Assembly: GCF_018305005.1 (NCBI RefSeq)
Contig: NZ_JAGQEG010000007.1
Coordinates: 1 to 64,000 of the forward strand
Length of the DNA: 64,000 nucleotides
Origin: Collimonas silvisoli
Lineage (GTDB): Bacteria > Pseudomonadota > Gammaproteobacteria > Burkholderiales > Burkholderiaceae_D
Direction of reading: 5' to 3'
Both the position numbers and the translations under genes were made by a program. This document shows, in pieces, positions 20,382 through 30,969 of this stretch (position 1 is the first letter of the stretch; the number at the start of each line of letters is the position of its first letter). The notes beneath the pieces are model-generated. The model made no database searches. It had not been told where the DNA came from and saw only the letters and a program-made list of their open reading frames with translations.

Positions 20382-21113
20382 TCATTCCGGTTTGGTCTTG
20401 GCCGGCTTGTCCGCCTTATCCCCGGTATCGTTGTCGTCGCTATTGCCGCGAATCTGGCTTTGACGGCGCTGGGTGTAGGCATCGCGCACAAATTCATACT
20501 TGTCCAGGGCTGCGTCCTCCAGCAACTCACCGGCATCCAGCAGATTGGCGCGCTTGTCGATCAAACGTACCACCGAACCGGTATTACGCCAACGCACCGG
20601 GTATTTGTATGACCATATGTCGCCGTAGAAATCGACCGGCAAGGCGGCAGCATCACGAATATTCGACGATCCGAACAGCGGCAGCACCAGGTAAGGACCG
20701 GAGCCGACGCCCCACTTGCCTAGCGTCTGGCCGAAATCCTTGTTGTGTTTTTGCAAGCCGGCTTCCGAGCCGATATCCAGCAAACCGCCCAGGCCAAGCG
20801 TGGAGTTCACTGCAACCCGCATCACGTCCGACGTGCCGTCTGCAACATTTCCTTGCAAAAAACCGTTTACCGAACTCCAGACATCGCCCAGATTACCGAA
20901 GAAGTTGTTGATGCCGGTCTGGACGAAGCTTGGCAGCCAGGACCGGTAAGCGGTGGCAACCGGTTTCAGGGCAACCTTGTCAAGCGTGTCGTTGAAGCTG
21001 AACATGGCGCGGTTGAAGCCCTCCAGCGGGTCTTGCGGATTGTTGGCCGTAGTGGCGCAGCCGGCCAGCGCTGCAACCAGGGCCAGCGAACCCAGGCGAG
21101 TCATGATTTTCAT
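20382..21113 (-). CDS. mlaA: outer-membrane lipoprotein MlaA (VacJ)
   Basis: Outer-membrane lipoprotein that removes misplaced phospholipids from the outer leaflet, normally with a porin. The signal peptide MKIMTRLGSLALVAALAGCA ends in a lipobox LAGC with Cys19. The VacJ core follows: DPLEGFNRAMFSFNDTLDKVALKPVATAYR, NFFGNLGDVWSSVNGFLQGN, and GPYLVLPLFGSSNIRDA. The C-terminal 30 residues are Lys/Asp-rich. Its ATG overlaps the mlaD stop (ATGA). In E. coli mlaA is unlinked; here it is inside the operon, as in many Betaproteobacteria. Confidence 0.96.
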   Translation of the reverse strand: MKIMTRLGSLALVAALAGCATTANNPQDPLEGFNRAMFSFNDTLDKVALKPVATAYRSWLPSFVQTGINNFFGNLGDVWSSVNGFLQGNVADGTSDVMRVAVNSTLGLGGLLDIGSEAGLQKHNKDFGQTLGKWGVGSGPYLVLPLFGSSNIRDAAALPVDFYGDIWSYKYPVRWRNTGSVVRLIDKRANLLDAGELLEDAALDKYEFVRDAYTQRRQSQIRGNSDDNDTGDKADKPAKTKPE

Positions 21114-21583
21114 TGTTCCGTGTCCTTTACATCCGCAGCTTTGCTGTACAAGAACTGACTGATCAGATTCTCCAGCACAATCGCGGATTGCGTTAATTTA
21201 ATACGATCGCCGGCAACCAGATTTTTGGTGGCGCCGCCCGGTTCGATACCGATATATTGCTCGCCTAACAAGCCTGCCGTCAGAATCTTAGCCGAACTGT
21301 CTTCTGGAAACTGATAGCGCTGGTCCAGATTCAAGGTCACCACCGCCTGGAAATTCTTGTCGTCGAAATTAATCGAAGCAACGCGTCCGACCACCACGCC
21401 GGCGCTTCTGACCGAAGCGCGTACCTTGAGGCCGCCGATATTGTCGAACTTGGTGGTTACCGGATAGGTTTTGTTGAAAGTCGAGCTGCTCAGGTTGCCG
21501 GCTTTCAGCGCCAAAAAGCCCAAAGCCAGTATCCCGACCAGAACAAATATGCCCACCCATACGTCTACGGTTTTTTGTTGCAT
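21110..21583 (-). CDS. mlaD: MCE-domain lipid-binding subunit MlaD
   Basis: Inner-membrane-anchored MCE protein; a hexameric ring passes phospholipid to or from MlaC. It begins MQQKTVDVWVGIFVLVGILALGFLALKAG, a single N-terminal membrane helix (residues 9-27). The MCE domain follows (YPVTTKFDNIGGLKVRASVRSAGVVVGRVASI, then GEQYIGIEPGG near residue 110). At 157 residues it is somewhat shorter than E. coli MlaD (183), the difference being at the C terminus. It overlaps mlaA by four bases and lies 124 bp after mlaE. Confidence 0.95.
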   Translation of the reverse strand: MQQKTVDVWVGIFVLVGILALGFLALKAGNLSSSTFNKTYPVTTKFDNIGGLKVRASVRSAGVVVGRVASINFDDKNFQAVVTLNLDQRYQFPEDSSAKILTAGLLGEQYIGIEPGGATKNLVAGDRIKLTQSAIVLENLISQFLYSKAADVKDTEQ

Positions 21584-21707
21584 GATTCATCACCTTAAAA
21601 ATACCACCGCGAATAAAATCCCGGGAAGAAAATAGTAACGAGAAGTAAACGCGCTGCAGCGCTCAGTCCACGTCTAATTCACCACGCCTAATTCGCCGCG
21701 CAAATAA

Positions 21708-22508
21708 TTAATTAAACATCAAAGCGGTCAGCAGGAAGTCCAGCCCCAATACCGCCAGCGACGCGATCACCACGGTGCTGGTAGTTGCCCTGGAAACCCC
21801 TTCCGGCGTCGGTTTCGCCTCATATCCCTGCCATACCGCAACGAAAGTCACGGCGACGCCAAATACGATACTCTTCAACACACCATTGGCGACATCTTGC
21901 CAGACATCCACTCCGCCCTGCATTTGCGACCAGAACGCCCCTTCGTCGACCCCGATCAGCTGCACCCCGACCAGGTAGCCGCCAAAGATACCCAAGGCGC
22001 TGAACAAGGCCGCCAACACCGGCATCGCCACCACGCCGGCCCAGAAACGCGGCGCCACCACTCTTTGCAGCGGGTCGACCGCCATCATTTCCATCGCCGA
22101 CAATTGCTCGCCGGCTTTCATCAAGCCGATTTCCGCAGTCAGGGAAGTACCGGCGCGGCCAGCGAACAAAAGAGCCGTCACTACCGGCCCCAGTTCACGC
22201 ACCAGCGATAGCGCCACCAGCAAACCCAGCGCCTGCTCGGAACCATATTTATTGAGCGTGTAATACCCTTGCAGACCCAGCACGAAACCGACAAACAAGC
22301 CCGATACGCCAATGATGATCAGCGAGTAATTGCCAATGAAATGGATCTGGTCGGTAATCAGCCGAGGACGCCGCCACAGGCCGAGCGAGGCGCGCAAGAT
22401 CGCAAAGAACATGCGCGCAGCCATCCCCAGGCCGGTGACCGACTCGCGCAAGGTGCGCCCTATCGCAGCCAGGCAATTGCTTACAAACTTAGTTACGCCA
22501 TTACGCAT
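21708..22508 (-). CDS. mlaE: lipid asymmetry transporter permease MlaE
   Basis: Integral membrane permease of the MlaFEDB complex (MlaE/DUF140 family), 266 residues. Visible are QIHFIGNYSLIIIGVSGLFVGFVLGLQGYYTL, LVRELGPVVTALLFAGRAGTSLTAEIGLMKAGEQLSAMEMM, and the closing TSTVVIASLAVLGLDFLLTALMF. The coupling helix EIGLMKAGEQLSAMEMMAVDP contacts MlaF in the family. The ATG overlaps the mlaF stop by one base (TAATG), so translation is coupled. Confidence 0.97.
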   Translation of the reverse strand: MRNGVTKFVSNCLAAIGRTLRESVTGLGMAARMFFAILRASLGLWRRPRLITDQIHFIGNYSLIIIGVSGLFVGFVLGLQGYYTLNKYGSEQALGLLVALSLVRELGPVVTALLFAGRAGTSLTAEIGLMKAGEQLSAMEMMAVDPLQRVVAPRFWAGVVAMPVLAALFSALGIFGGYLVGVQLIGVDEGAFWSQMQGGVDVWQDVANGVLKSIVFGVAVTFVAVWQGYEAKPTPEGVSRATTSTVVIASLAVLGLDFLLTALMFN

Positions 22509-23311
22509 TAAGCCTGCCCCTTCAATCCCATATCCTCGGCCAGCGACTTGCCCGGATAATGGAATGGCACCGGACCATCGGGTTCGGCGTTGACGAATTG
22601 TTTCACGTACGGATGGGTCGACGCCTGCATCTCTGCCGGCGTGCCTTGCGCCACGATTTCTCCCTGCGACAGGAAATACACATAGTCGGCAATGCCGAAC
22701 GATTCATGGACGTCGTGCGACACCAGGACGCTGGTCGAACCCAGCGCGTCATTCAGCTTGCGAATCAGATTAGCCGTCACGCCCATGGAAATCGGATCGA
22801 GGCCGGCGAACGGCTCGTCATACATGATCAGCGACGGATCCAGCGCGATGGCCCGCGCCAGCGCTACCCGCCTGGCCATGCCGCCGGAAATCTCGGACGG
22901 CTTCAGTTGCGCCGCATTGCGCAAACCTACCGCATTCAATTTCAACAGCACCAGCCTGTTTAATAACTCTGGCGACAAATCGGTATGCTCGCGCAGCGGA
23001 AACGCTACATTCTCAAATGCAGTGAGGTCGGTAAACAACGCCCCGCTCTGAAACAACATGCCCATCTTGCGCCGCAGCGCATACAAGGCAGGGGTCGACA
23101 GTGTGTGCACCGTTTCGCCGTCGACCTTGACGCTACCAGCCTGCGGACTCAACTGGCCGCCGATCAGCCGCAATATAGTGGTCTTGCCGGAACCTGAACC
23201 GCCCATGACGGCGATCACTTTGCCACGCGCAAAGTCCATGTTGAGACCCGATAAAATCGACCTCTCTCCATAGCTAAATTGCAGATCACGAATTTCGACG
23301 ATATTTGCCAC
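22508..23311 (-). CDS. mlaF: lipid asymmetry transporter ATPase MlaF
   Basis: ATPase of the MlaFEDB phospholipid transporter. With the GTG start at 23311 the protein (267 residues) begins (M)ANIVEIRDLQFSYGERSILSGL, the usual MlaF N terminus; an in-frame TTG at 23332 would add seven residues. Walker A is GGSGSGKTTILRLIGG, the signature EISGGMARRVALARAI, and Walker B LIMYDEPFAGLDPISMGV, with the switch His in VLVSHDVHESF. It is the first gene of the mla operon. About 240 bp with no gene lie upstream before gltD, and its promoter is expected there. Confidence 0.96.
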   Translation of the reverse strand: MANIVEIRDLQFSYGERSILSGLNMDFARGKVIAVMGGSGSGKTTILRLIGGQLSPQAGSVKVDGETVHTLSTPALYALRRKMGMLFQSGALFTDLTAFENVAFPLREHTDLSPELLNRLVLLKLNAVGLRNAAQLKPSEISGGMARRVALARAIALDPSLIMYDEPFAGLDPISMGVTANLIRKLNDALGSTSVLVSHDVHESFGIADYVYFLSQGEIVAQGTPAEMQASTHPYVKQFVNAEPDGPVPFHYPGKSLAEDMGLKGQA

Positions 23312-23456
23312 ACCATCCACCGAATAAATCAAAGGGGCTATTGTAGTGCAAATGCGACAATCGTTCAGAGCCAGGCAATAGTAGATAGTCTGACATGTGC
23401 CGCCATTACAACAGTTTGACTATTGCCTGAATGCATGAGCAAAACATCCGTTGCAG

Positions 23457-23495
23457 AAAAAAGAGCACGCCGGTGTTGCCACTGACATGCTCTTT
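23457..23495 (-). terminator. intrinsic terminator of gltBD
   Basis: Read leftward, AAAGAGCA (23495-23488) pairs with TGCTCTTT (23467-23460). The T-run extends three bases further, to six Ts, ending at about 23457. The loop contains a second short stem capped by a GCAA tetraloop (GTG-GCAA-CAC). It lies some 55-95 bp after the gltD stop. Confidence 0.8.
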
Positions 23496-23550
23496 CTTTA
23501 GGTGCAGCAAGACCGCTGCGGTAATTGCTTTGGCTATCGTTGCGACAACA

Positions 23551-25014
23551 TTAACGCGGCAATACGGAGGCCCCCATCAGGAACTCATCGACTGCGCGTG
23601 CGCATTGGCGGCCTTCGCGGATGGCCCAGACCACCAGCGACTGGCCGCGCCGCATGTCGCCGGCTGCGAACACTTTATCGGCTGAGGTCTTGTAGCAGGC
23701 GTCGCCGTCGGTAGTAGCCTTGGCGTTGCCGCGCGCATCCTTGTCGACGCCAAACGCTTCCAGCACCTGCGCCACCGGCGACACGAAACCCATGGCCAGG
23801 AACACCAGGTCGGCCTTCATTTCGAATTCGGAATTGGGCACTTCCTGCATCTTGCCGTCTTTCCATTCGACGCGGGCGGCGATCAGTTTCTCGACCTTGC
23901 CGTTCTTGCCTTCCAACCGCTTGGTGGCCACTGCCCAATCACGATCGCAACCTTCTTCATGCGAGGACGAAGTGCGCAGCTTGGTCGGCCAGTAAGGCCA
24001 TACCAGCGGCTTGTTTTCCTGCTCAGGCGGCTGCGGCATCAGTTCAAACTGCTGGATCGATAGCGCGCCCTGGCGGTTGGAAGTGCCGACGCAATCGGAA
24101 CCGGTATCGCCGCCGCCGATCACCACCACGTGCTTGCCGCCGGCCAGGATCTGATCCTTGACCTTGTCGCCGGCGTTGATCTTGTTTTGCTGCGGCAGGA
24201 AATCCATGGCGAAATGCACGCCCTTCAGTTCACGCCCCGGCACCGGCAGGTCGCGCGGCTGCTCAGCGCCGCCGGCAATCACCACGGCGTCGAATTCAGC
24301 CTTCAATTCTTCCGGAGAAACGGTCTTCTTGGCCCAGTTGTTCACATTGGCAGGGAAATCCTTGCCGACCAGAACGCCGGTGCGGAAAGTCACGCCTTCT
24401 GCTTCCATCTGCTCGACGCGGCGGTCGATATGCGATTTCTCCATCTTGAAATCGGGAATCCCGTAACGCAGCAAACCGCCGACGCGATCGCTCTTTTCAA
24501 ATACGGTGACATCGTGGCCGATACGCGCCAGCTGCTGCGCCGCCGCCAAGCCGGCAGGGCCGGAACCTACCACGGCGACCTTCTTGCCGGTTTTGACCAA
24601 GGCCGGTTGCGGCACGATCCAGCCGTTTTCCCAGCCCTTGTCGACAATGAAATGCTCGATCGACTTGATGCCCACCGGGTCGCTATTGATGCCCAAGGTA
24701 CAGGCGCTTTCGCAGGGCGCCGGACAGATACGGCCGGTGAACTCCGGAAAATTATTGGTCGAGTGCAGAGTCTCCAGCGCCTCGTGATAAGCGCCGCGAT
24801 ACACCAGATCGTTCCAGTCCGGAATGATGTTATTCACCGGGCAACCGTTGTTGCAGAAAGGAATCCCGCAATCCATGCAGCGCGCGCCCTGGGTCTTGGC
24901 TTCGTCATTGCTCAGACTCAGGATGAACTCCTTGTAATGCTTCTTGCGCGTCAGCGGCGCTTCATACGTTTCGCCGACCCGCTCAAACTCCATAAAACCC
25001 GTTACTTTTCCCAT
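23551..25014 (-). CDS. gltD: glutamate synthase (NADPH) small subunit
   Basis: Beta subunit of GOGAT: takes electrons from NADPH through FAD to the large subunit. The 487-residue product has N-terminal [4Fe-4S] cysteines in [22 protein letters not shown] and [12 protein letters not shown]. The FAD site is [28 protein letters not shown], and the NADPH site [56 protein letters not shown] ends the flavin fold. It lies 102 bp after gltB and is followed by a terminator, so gltBD is a two-gene operon. Confidence 0.98.
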   Translation of the reverse strand: MGKVTGFMEFERVGETYEAPLTRKKHYKEFILSLSNDEAKTQGARCMDCGIPFCNNGCPVNNIIPDWNDLVYRGAYHEALETLHSTNNFPEFTGRICPAPCESACTLGINSDPVGIKSIEHFIVDKGWENGWIVPQPALVKTGKKVAVVGSGPAGLAAAQQLARIGHDVTVFEKSDRVGGLLRYGIPDFKMEKSHIDRRVEQMEAEGVTFRTGVLVGKDFPANVNNWAKKTVSPEELKAEFDAVVIAGGAEQPRDLPVPGRELKGVHFAMDFLPQQNKINAGDKVKDQILAGGKHVVVIGGGDTGSDCVGTSNRQGALSIQQFELMPQPPEQENKPLVWPYWPTKLRTSSSHEEGCDRDWAVATKRLEGKNGKVEKLIAARVEWKDGKMQEVPNSEFEMKADLVFLAMGFVSPVAQVLEAFGVDKDARGNAKATTDGDACYKTSADKVFAAGDMRRGQSLVVWAIREGRQCARAVDEFLMGASVLPR

Positions 25015-25116
25015 TTCTCACTCGCATTCTGGCTACAGAATGCAGAGGATCCGGCACTGCCAGGTCCTCCGCGATTCTTATCGTTACTTGGCTTAATCGC
25101 TTGTTTCCGGCGCCTA

Positions 25117-28100
25117 TTAGGCAGCGACTTTTTCTTTGGCTGGCGCAGCACTGCGGGCCGCATTCAACTCGCCCAGCGCCCGTTTGTATTCAGTCGGGAA
25201 CACTTTGACAAATTTGCTGCGCGAGGCAACCCAGTTGTCCAGCAAGTTGCGGGCACGCGTGCTGCCGGTGTACTTGAAGTGACGCTCGATCAAGCCTTTC
25301 AAGATCGCCTCGTCAGCCTGTACCTCGCCGCCGCGTACGGTGCTGTGCCAGATCGCTTTATCGATCGTGGCTTCCTGCTCGCCCTGGCTCAGCACCGGTT
25401 CCAGCGTCACCATCGCCATATTGCATTGCGCCGCAAATGTGCCGTCCGGATCGTAGACATAGGCCAGGCCGCCAGACATGCCGGCGCCGAAGTTACGGCC
25501 GGTGTCGCCCAGCACCACAACCGTGCCGCCGGTCATGTATTCGCAGCCATGATCGCCGGTGCCCTCCACCACTGCAATCGCGCCTGAATTACGCACCGCG
25601 AAGCGCTCGCCGGCGACGCCGTTGAGGAAGGCCTCACCGGCAATCGCACCGTACAGCACCGTATTGCCGGCGATGATGTTGTCGACCGCACGGCCGCGGA
25701 ATTCGGTATTCGGACGCACGATAATGCGGCCGCCCGACAAGCCCTTGCCGACGTAGTCATTGCCCTCGCCGACCAGATCCAATGTCACGCCCTGCGCCAG
25801 GAACGCGCCTGCCGACTGGCCCGCCGTTCCTTGCAACTGGATGTGGATGGTGTCGTCGGGCAGACCCTCGTGACCGTATTTTTTCGCCACTTCGCCTGAC
25901 AGCATGGCGCCGACGGTACGGTTCAGATTCTTGATCGGCGAAATGAACGAGACGCGCTCGCCCTTATCCAGCGCGGCTTTGGCTTGCGCGATCAATTTGT
26001 GATCGAGCGCCTTGTTCAGACCGTGATCCTGTTCTTCGGTGTGGTAATACACGCCGCCTTCAGGCAGTGCCGGTTGATAGAAGATGCGGCTGAAATCCAG
26101 GCCTTGCGCCTTCCAGTGCGTGATTGCGCGCGACTTGTCGAGCAGGTCGGCGCGGCCGATCAGTTCGTTGAAACTGCGGATGCCCAGCTGCGCCATGATC
26201 TGCCGCACTTCTTCGGCGATGAAGAAGAAGAAGTTGACCACATGCTCCGGTTTGCCGGAGAACTTGGCGCGCAGCACCGGATCTTGCGTGGCGACGCCGA
26301 CCGGGCAGGTGTTCAGATGGCATTTGCGCATCATGATGCAGCCTTCGACCACCAGCGGTGCGGTAGCAAAACCGAACTCATCCGCGCCCAGCAAAGCGCC
26401 GATTACAACGTCGCGGCCGGTCTTCATCTGGCCATCGGCCTGAACCCGGATACGATTCCGCAAACCGTTCAGCACCAGCGTTTGCTGGGTTTCCGCCAGA
26501 CCCAGTTCCCAAGGCGTGCCGGCATGCTTGATCGACGACAGCGGCGAAGCGCCGGTACCGCCGTCATGGCCGGCGATCACCACGTGATCCGATTTGGCCT
26601 TGGCAACACCCGCAGCCACGGTGCCGACACCGACTTCGGACACCAGCTTGACTGAAATCGAAGCACGCGGGTTGACGTTTTTCAGATCGTGAATCAGCTG
26701 CGCCAAATCTTCGATCGAATAAATATCGTGATGCGGCGGCGGCGAAATCAAGCCGACGCCCGGCACCGAGAAACGTAGCTTGGCGATGTACTCGGACACT
26801 TTATGTCCCGGCAACTGGCCGCCCTCGCCCGGCTTTGCGCCCTGCGCCATCTTGATCTGGATCTGGTCGGCGGAAATCAGGTATTCGGCAGTCACGCCGA
26901 AACGGCCGGACGCCACTTGCTTGATCTTCGAGCGCAGCGAATCACCCGCCAGCAACGGAATGTCGACTTCGATACGATCCTTGCCGATCACCGATGCCAG
27001 GGTTTCACCCTGCTTGATCGGGATGCCCTTCAGCTCCTGGCGATAACGGTTCTCGTCTTCGCCGCCTTCGCCGGTGTTGGATTTGCCGCCGATGCGGTTC
27101 ATCGCCACTGCCAGCGTCGCATGCGCTTCGGTCGAAATCGAGCCGAGCGACATCGCGCCAGTAGCAAAACGCTTGACGATTTCCTTGGCCGGCTCGACTT
27201 CATCCAACGGAATCGCCTTGCTTGGATCGATCTTGAATTCAAACAAGCCGCGCAAAGTCATGTGGCGCTTCGATTGATCATTGATCAGCTGCGCGTATTC
27301 CTTGTAGCTGTTGAAATTGTTGGCGCGGGTCGAGTGCTGCAATTTGGCGATCGCATCCGGCGTCCACATATGCTCTTCACCGCGGATGCGGAACGCATAT
27401 TCGCCGCCGGCGTCGAGCGCGTTGGCCAGCACCGGATCGTCGCTGAATGCAGCGCGGTGCAGGCGCAAGGCTTCTTCCGCCACTTCAAATACGCCGATGC
27501 CTTCAACATTCGATGCGGTACCCTTGAAGTATTTCTGGGTCATGCTCTTGTTGAGACCGATCGCTTCGAAAATCTGCGCGCCGCAATACGACATGTAAGT
27601 CGAAATGCCCATCTTCGACATGACCTTCAGCAAGCCCTTGCCGATCGCCTTCTGGAAATTGTAGATTGCCTTTTCCGGCGACAATGCGCCCGGCAAGCCG
27701 TGCGCCAGTTCGGTCAGGGTATCCATCGCCAGGTAGGGGTGGATCGCTTCGGCGCCGTAACCTGCCAGCAACGCAAAGTGATGGGTCTCGCGCGCCGAAC
27801 CGGTTTCGACCACCAGGCCGGTTGACGTGCGCAGACCCTTGCTCACCAAGTGCTGGTGAATCGCGGAAGTGGCCAGCAATGCCGGGATCGCCACCTGTTC
27901 GGCGTCGACCTTGCGGTCCGACACGATCAGGATGTTATGACCGGATTTGACCGCATCGACCGCCTTGGCGCACAGCGACGCCAGGCGCGCTTCGATGCCT
28001 TCCTTGCCCCAGGCAACCGGATAGCAGATGTTCAGTTCGTACGACTTGAACTTGCCGCCGGTGTGGGCGCCGATGTTGCGCAGCTTGGCGATATCGTCGT

Positions 28101-29805
28101 AGTTCAAAATCGGCTGCGACACTTCCAGACGCATCGGCGGGTTGATGTTGTTGGTGTCCAGCATGTTCGGCTTCGGTCCGATAAAGGACACCAGCGACAT
28201 CACCATCGCCTCGCGAATCGGATCGATAGGCGGGTTGGTGACTTGCGCGAACAGTTGCTTGAAATAGTTGTACAGCGTCTTGTTCTTGCTGGACATGACC
28301 GCTAGCGGCGAGTCGTTACCCATCGAGCCGATCGCTTCTTCAGCGGCGGCCGCCATCGGCGACATCAGGAACTTGATGTCTTCTTGCGTGTAACCGAACA
28401 GCTGCTGGCGATCCAGCAGCGGGATGGTCGAACCCGATTCCGACGGCTCCGACTCCAGCTCGTCCAGCTTGACCCGCACCGACTCAATCCATTGCTTGTA
28501 TGGCTTGGCGTTGGCGAAAGTGTCTTTCAATTCCTTGTCGTCGATGATGCGACCGGCGTCGAGGTCGATCAGGAACATCTTGCCTGGCTGCAGACGCCAT
28601 TTCTGGATGATCTTGGATTCCGGGATCGGCAACACGCCAGATTCGGAAGCCATCACCACGAAATCGTCGTCGGTGACGATATAACGCGCCGGACGCAAGC
28701 CGTTACGATCCAGCGTGCCGCCGATATGACGGCCGTCGGTAAACGCCATCGCTGCCGGGCCGTCCCACGGCTCCATCATCGCAGCGTGATATTCGTAGAA
28801 AGCGCGGCGGTTGTCATCCATGGTCGCGTGGTTTTCCCACGCTTCCGGAATCATCATCATCATCGCTTGCGCAATCGGATAGCCCGCCATCAGCAACAGT
28901 TCGAGCGCATTGTCGAAACAGGCGGTGTCGGACTGGCCTTCATAAATCAGCGGGAACAGCTTGCGCAGATCGTCGCCCAGCACGTGCGACTTCATCACGC
29001 CTTCGCGTGCGCGCATCCAGTTGAAGTTACCTTTGACGGTGTTGATTTCACCGTTATGCGCCAGCAGGCGATACGGGTGGGCCAGCGGCCACTCGGGGAA
29101 AGTATTGGTAGAGAAGCGTTGGTGCACCAGCGCCAGCGCCGACAGGCAACGCGGATCTTGCAGATCCTTGTAGTACACGCCGACCTGGTCAGCCAGCAGC
29201 AAGCCCTTGTAGACCACGGTGCGCGCCGACATCGACGGCACAAAGAATTCCTTGCCATGCAACAGGTTCAGCGCCTGGATCGCGTGGCCTGACGATTTAC
29301 GGATCACGTATAACTTACGCTCCAGCGCATCGGTCACCATGATGTCAGGACCGCGGCCGATGAAGATCTGGCGGATCACCGGTTCCTTGTCACGCACGGT
29401 CGGCGACATCGGCATCTCGATATCCACCGGCACATCGCGCCAGCCCAGCACGACCTGGCCTTCAGCCAGCACTGCGCGCTCGATTTCCTGTTCGCAAGCA
29501 ATGCGCGAAGCATTCTCCTTCGGCAGGAACACCATGCCGACGCCGAACTCGCCCGGCGGCGGCAAGATCACGCCCAGCTTCGCCATTTCTTCGCGATAGA
29601 ACTGGTCCGGCACCTGAATCAGTATCCCGGCGCCGTCGCCCATCAGCTTATCCGCCCCGACCGCACCCCGATGATCCAGATTCTTCAGGATCAGCAAACC
29701 CTGCTCAATCGCCGAGTGGCTCTTCTTGCCTTTGATATGAGCAATAAAACCGACGCCACAGGCATCATGTTCATTAGCCGGATCGTATAAACCTTGCGCA
29801 TGCAT
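25117..29805 (-). CDS. gltB: glutamate synthase (NADPH) large subunit
   Basis: Alpha subunit of GOGAT: glutamine amide nitrogen to 2-oxoglutarate, giving glutamate. With ATG 29805 (GGAG eight bases upstream) the protein has 1562 residues and begins [20 protein letters not shown]; Cys16 is the expected N-terminal nucleophile after propeptide removal. The class II amidotransferase domain continues with [29 protein letters not shown]. The central and FMN synthase domains include [16 protein letters not shown] and [21 protein letters not shown]. The 3Fe-4S cysteines are in [17 protein letters not shown]. The C-terminal beta-helix has repeated GGxxxxxGxxG turns. An in-frame start at 29838 is less likely. 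Confidence 0.98.
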   Translation of the reverse strand: MHAQGLYDPANEHDACGVGFIAHIKGKKSHSAIEQGLLILKNLDHRGAVGADKLMGDGAGILIQVPDQFYREEMAKLGVILPPPGEFGVGMVFLPKENASRIACEQEIERAVLAEGQVVLGWRDVPVDIEMPMSPTVRDKEPVIRQIFIGRGPDIMVTDALERKLYVIRKSSGHAIQALNLLHGKEFFVPSMSARTVVYKGLLLADQVGVYYKDLQDPRCLSALALVHQRFSTNTFPEWPLAHPYRLLAHNGEINTVKGNFNWMRAREGVMKSHVLGDDLRKLFPLIYEGQSDTACFDNALELLLMAGYPIAQAMMMMIPEAWENHATMDDNRRAFYEYHAAMMEPWDGPAAMAFTDGRHIGGTLDRNGLRPARYIVTDDDFVVMASESGVLPIPESKIIQKWRLQPGKMFLIDLDAGRIIDDKELKDTFANAKPYKQWIESVRVKLDELESEPSESGSTIPLLDRQQLFGYTQEDIKFLMSPMAAAAEEAIGSMGNDSPLAVMSSKNKTLYNYFKQLFAQVTNPPIDPIREAMVMSLVSFIGPKPNMLDTNNINPPMRLEVSQPILNYDDIAKLRNIGAHTGGKFKSYELNICYPVAWGKEGIEARLASLCAKAVDAVKSGHNILIVSDRKVDAEQVAIPALLATSAIHQHLVSKGLRTSTGLVVETGSARETHHFALLAGYGAEAIHPYLAMDTLTELAHGLPGALSPEKAIYNFQKAIGKGLLKVMSKMGISTYMSYCGAQIFEAIGLNKSMTQKYFKGTASNVEGIGVFEVAEEALRLHRAAFSDDPVLANALDAGGEYAFRIRGEEHMWTPDAIAKLQHSTRANNFNSYKEYAQLINDQSKRHMTLRGLFEFKIDPSKAIPLDEVEPAKEIVKRFATGAMSLGSISTEAHATLAVAMNRIGGKSNTGEGGEDENRYRQELKGIPIKQGETLASVIGKDRIEVDIPLLAGDSLRSKIKQVASGRFGVTAEYLISADQIQIKMAQGAKPGEGGQLPGHKVSEYIAKLRFSVPGVGLISPPPHHDIYSIEDLAQLIHDLKNVNPRASISVKLVSEVGVGTVAAGVAKAKSDHVVIAGHDGGTGASPLSSIKHAGTPWELGLAETQQTLVLNGLRNRIRVQADGQMKTGRDVVIGALLGADEFGFATAPLVVEGCIMMRKCHLNTCPVGVATQDPVLRAKFSGKPEHVVNFFFFIAEEVRQIMAQLGIRSFNELIGRADLLDKSRAITHWKAQGLDFSRIFYQPALPEGGVYYHTEEQDHGLNKALDHKLIAQAKAALDKGERVSFISPIKNLNRTVGAMLSGEVAKKYGHEGLPDDTIHIQLQGTAGQSAGAFLAQGVTLDLVGEGNDYVGKGLSGGRIIVRPNTEFRGRAVDNIIAGNTVLYGAIAGEAFLNGVAGERFAVRNSGAIAVVEGTGDHGCEYMTGGTVVVLGDTGRNFGAGMSGGLAYVYDPDGTFAAQCNMAMVTLEPVLSQGEQEATIDKAIWHSTVRGGEVQADEAILKGLIERHFKYTGSTRARNLLDNWVASRSKFVKVFPTEYKRALGELNAARSAAPAKEKVAA

Positions 29806-29880
29806 AACGTTGCTCCACCACTTTGAGAGTAAGGACATTAAGAATAATGCAGACAGATCCAGACTTCAATCACAACAAAT

Positions 29881-29940
29881 GGGGTCAGAGTCAAATTAAC
29901 CAGGTTAATTTCTGCACAAAAATTAAATAGGGACAGAGTC
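29881..29940 (+). repeat. REP-like motifs on the gltB side of the RAYT gene
   Basis: Two related motifs, GGGGTCAGAGTC at 29881-29892 and GGGACAGAGTC at 29930-29940, each followed by an A/T-rich stretch. They match, in opposite orientation, the GACTCTGACCCC cores on the other side of the transposase gene (30753-30764 and 30788-30799). Confidence 0.75.
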
Positions 29941-29983
29941 AATTTGGTGCATTTGATGGTGTTGCTGCCCTGCTGGTGATTTT

Positions 29984-30706
29984 TTATTTGTGCTTCGCTA
30001 AAGGATCGGCCACTTCAGGCAGCGCCTTAAAAGGGCGCCCACGCCTGGCCGGGCGCACTCTTTGATTGCCCTGCTTCTCAAGATGCGATTTGAATTTTTC
30101 CGAGCCCAGCGGCCAGCCCTTGTTGGTAGCCTCTATCAGTTGACGCGACTGGTCAGAAGTAAGTGCCTGCTCCGCCATTTGCTTATACGCAGCTTCACGG
30201 TCGAATGGCGTGTTGCCCAAGGCCCAATACAGGGCATGGTCCACCACCAGCGGGTCCGGCTTGACCCCAACATGGTGCAAATAGCTCGACCATGGGTACT
30301 CGCCCGGAGTCGCAACTATGCCTGCGCGCACCGGATTCTGGTCGATATAGCAGCTGCACAACATGAAATATGGCTCTGAATCTATCACCGTCGCCCTGTA
30401 GCGTCCTTGCCACAGAGTCCCGACTCGCCCATATTTTTGATTGAAATAAGGCACGTAGAAGCGCCCCACCCATTGCATCATCTTTGCCAAACCTTCGGCG
30501 TCGGAGGGCGTCGCCAGCAAATGCACATGGTTGCTCATCAGCACATACGCATGGATGGCTACCTTGAATTGCTTGGCAGCGTCGCGCAAGCGGCCGAGAA
30601 AATTCACGTAGTCTTCCGTCTCACGAAAAATTGCCTGGCGATCGACGCCACGCTGAATCAGGTGATGCGGCTGGTTGGGAATGACGAGTCGAGGCAGGCG
30701 GGCCAT
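29984..30706 (-). CDS. REP-associated tyrosine transposase (RAYT)
   Basis: Single-strand DNA transposase of the IS200/IS605-related Y1 family, specialised for REP sequences. The 240-residue product begins MARLPRLVIPNQPHHLIQRG. The HUH metal motif is at H60-V-H62 (LMSNHVHLLATP), WQGRYRATVI follows, and the catalytic tyrosine is probably Y120 in CYIDQNPVRAGI. The C terminus is basic (RVRPARRGRPF). REP-like GACTCTGACCCC cores flank it on both sides in inverted orientation, the usual genomic setting of these domesticated genes. It reads toward gltB and ends 179 bp upstream of the gltB start. The frame is intact, so it is probably functional. Confidence 0.92.
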   Translation of the reverse strand: MARLPRLVIPNQPHHLIQRGVDRQAIFRETEDYVNFLGRLRDAAKQFKVAIHAYVLMSNHVHLLATPSDAEGLAKMMQWVGRFYVPYFNQKYGRVGTLWQGRYRATVIDSEPYFMLCSCYIDQNPVRAGIVATPGEYPWSSYLHHVGVKPDPLVVDHALYWALGNTPFDREAAYKQMAEQALTSDQSRQLIEATNKGWPLGSEKFKSHLEKQGNQRVRPARRGRPFKALPEVADPLAKHK

Positions 30707-30739
30707 AGGGCAAGAGAGTGACTATTGGTGTGCTTATTT

Positions 30740-30809
30740 TACCGAATAAATCGACTCTGACCCCAATTATTCCCTACCGAATAAATCGACTCTGACCCCA
30801 ATTATTCCC
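30740..30809 (+). repeat. 35-bp perfect tandem duplication carrying REP-like cores
   Basis: Two identical 35-bp units, 30740-30774 and 30775-30809. Each starts TACCGAATAAATCGACTCTG and ends with CCCCAATTATTCCC, and each contains GACTCTGACCCC. They lie 34 bp upstream of the RAYT start and 160 bp before the nitronate-monooxygenase-like gene. The absence of any mismatch suggests a recent duplication. Confidence 0.9.
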
Positions 30810-30969
30810 AGAGATAACAAATCCATAATTCATCTCAATTAAAGATGAATGACATTTTTATTATTCATTTTTCAGAATAACGCTGTCAAGGTAGCATAAA
30901 CAATAATGGCTGAAAGCAGTCACCCGCTTCAGCCCACCGGGTCACTCACCTATTTTCAGGAGGATCAGC

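Noticed and set aside
24130-25587. Rightward open frame of about 485 codons
   Set aside because: Antisense to gltD and the end of gltB, crossing the gap between them; no domain seen.
30740-30809. Possible CRISPR array
   Set aside because: Only two directly adjacent 35-bp copies without spacers, next to a RAYT gene and without cas genes; it is a REP-related duplication.
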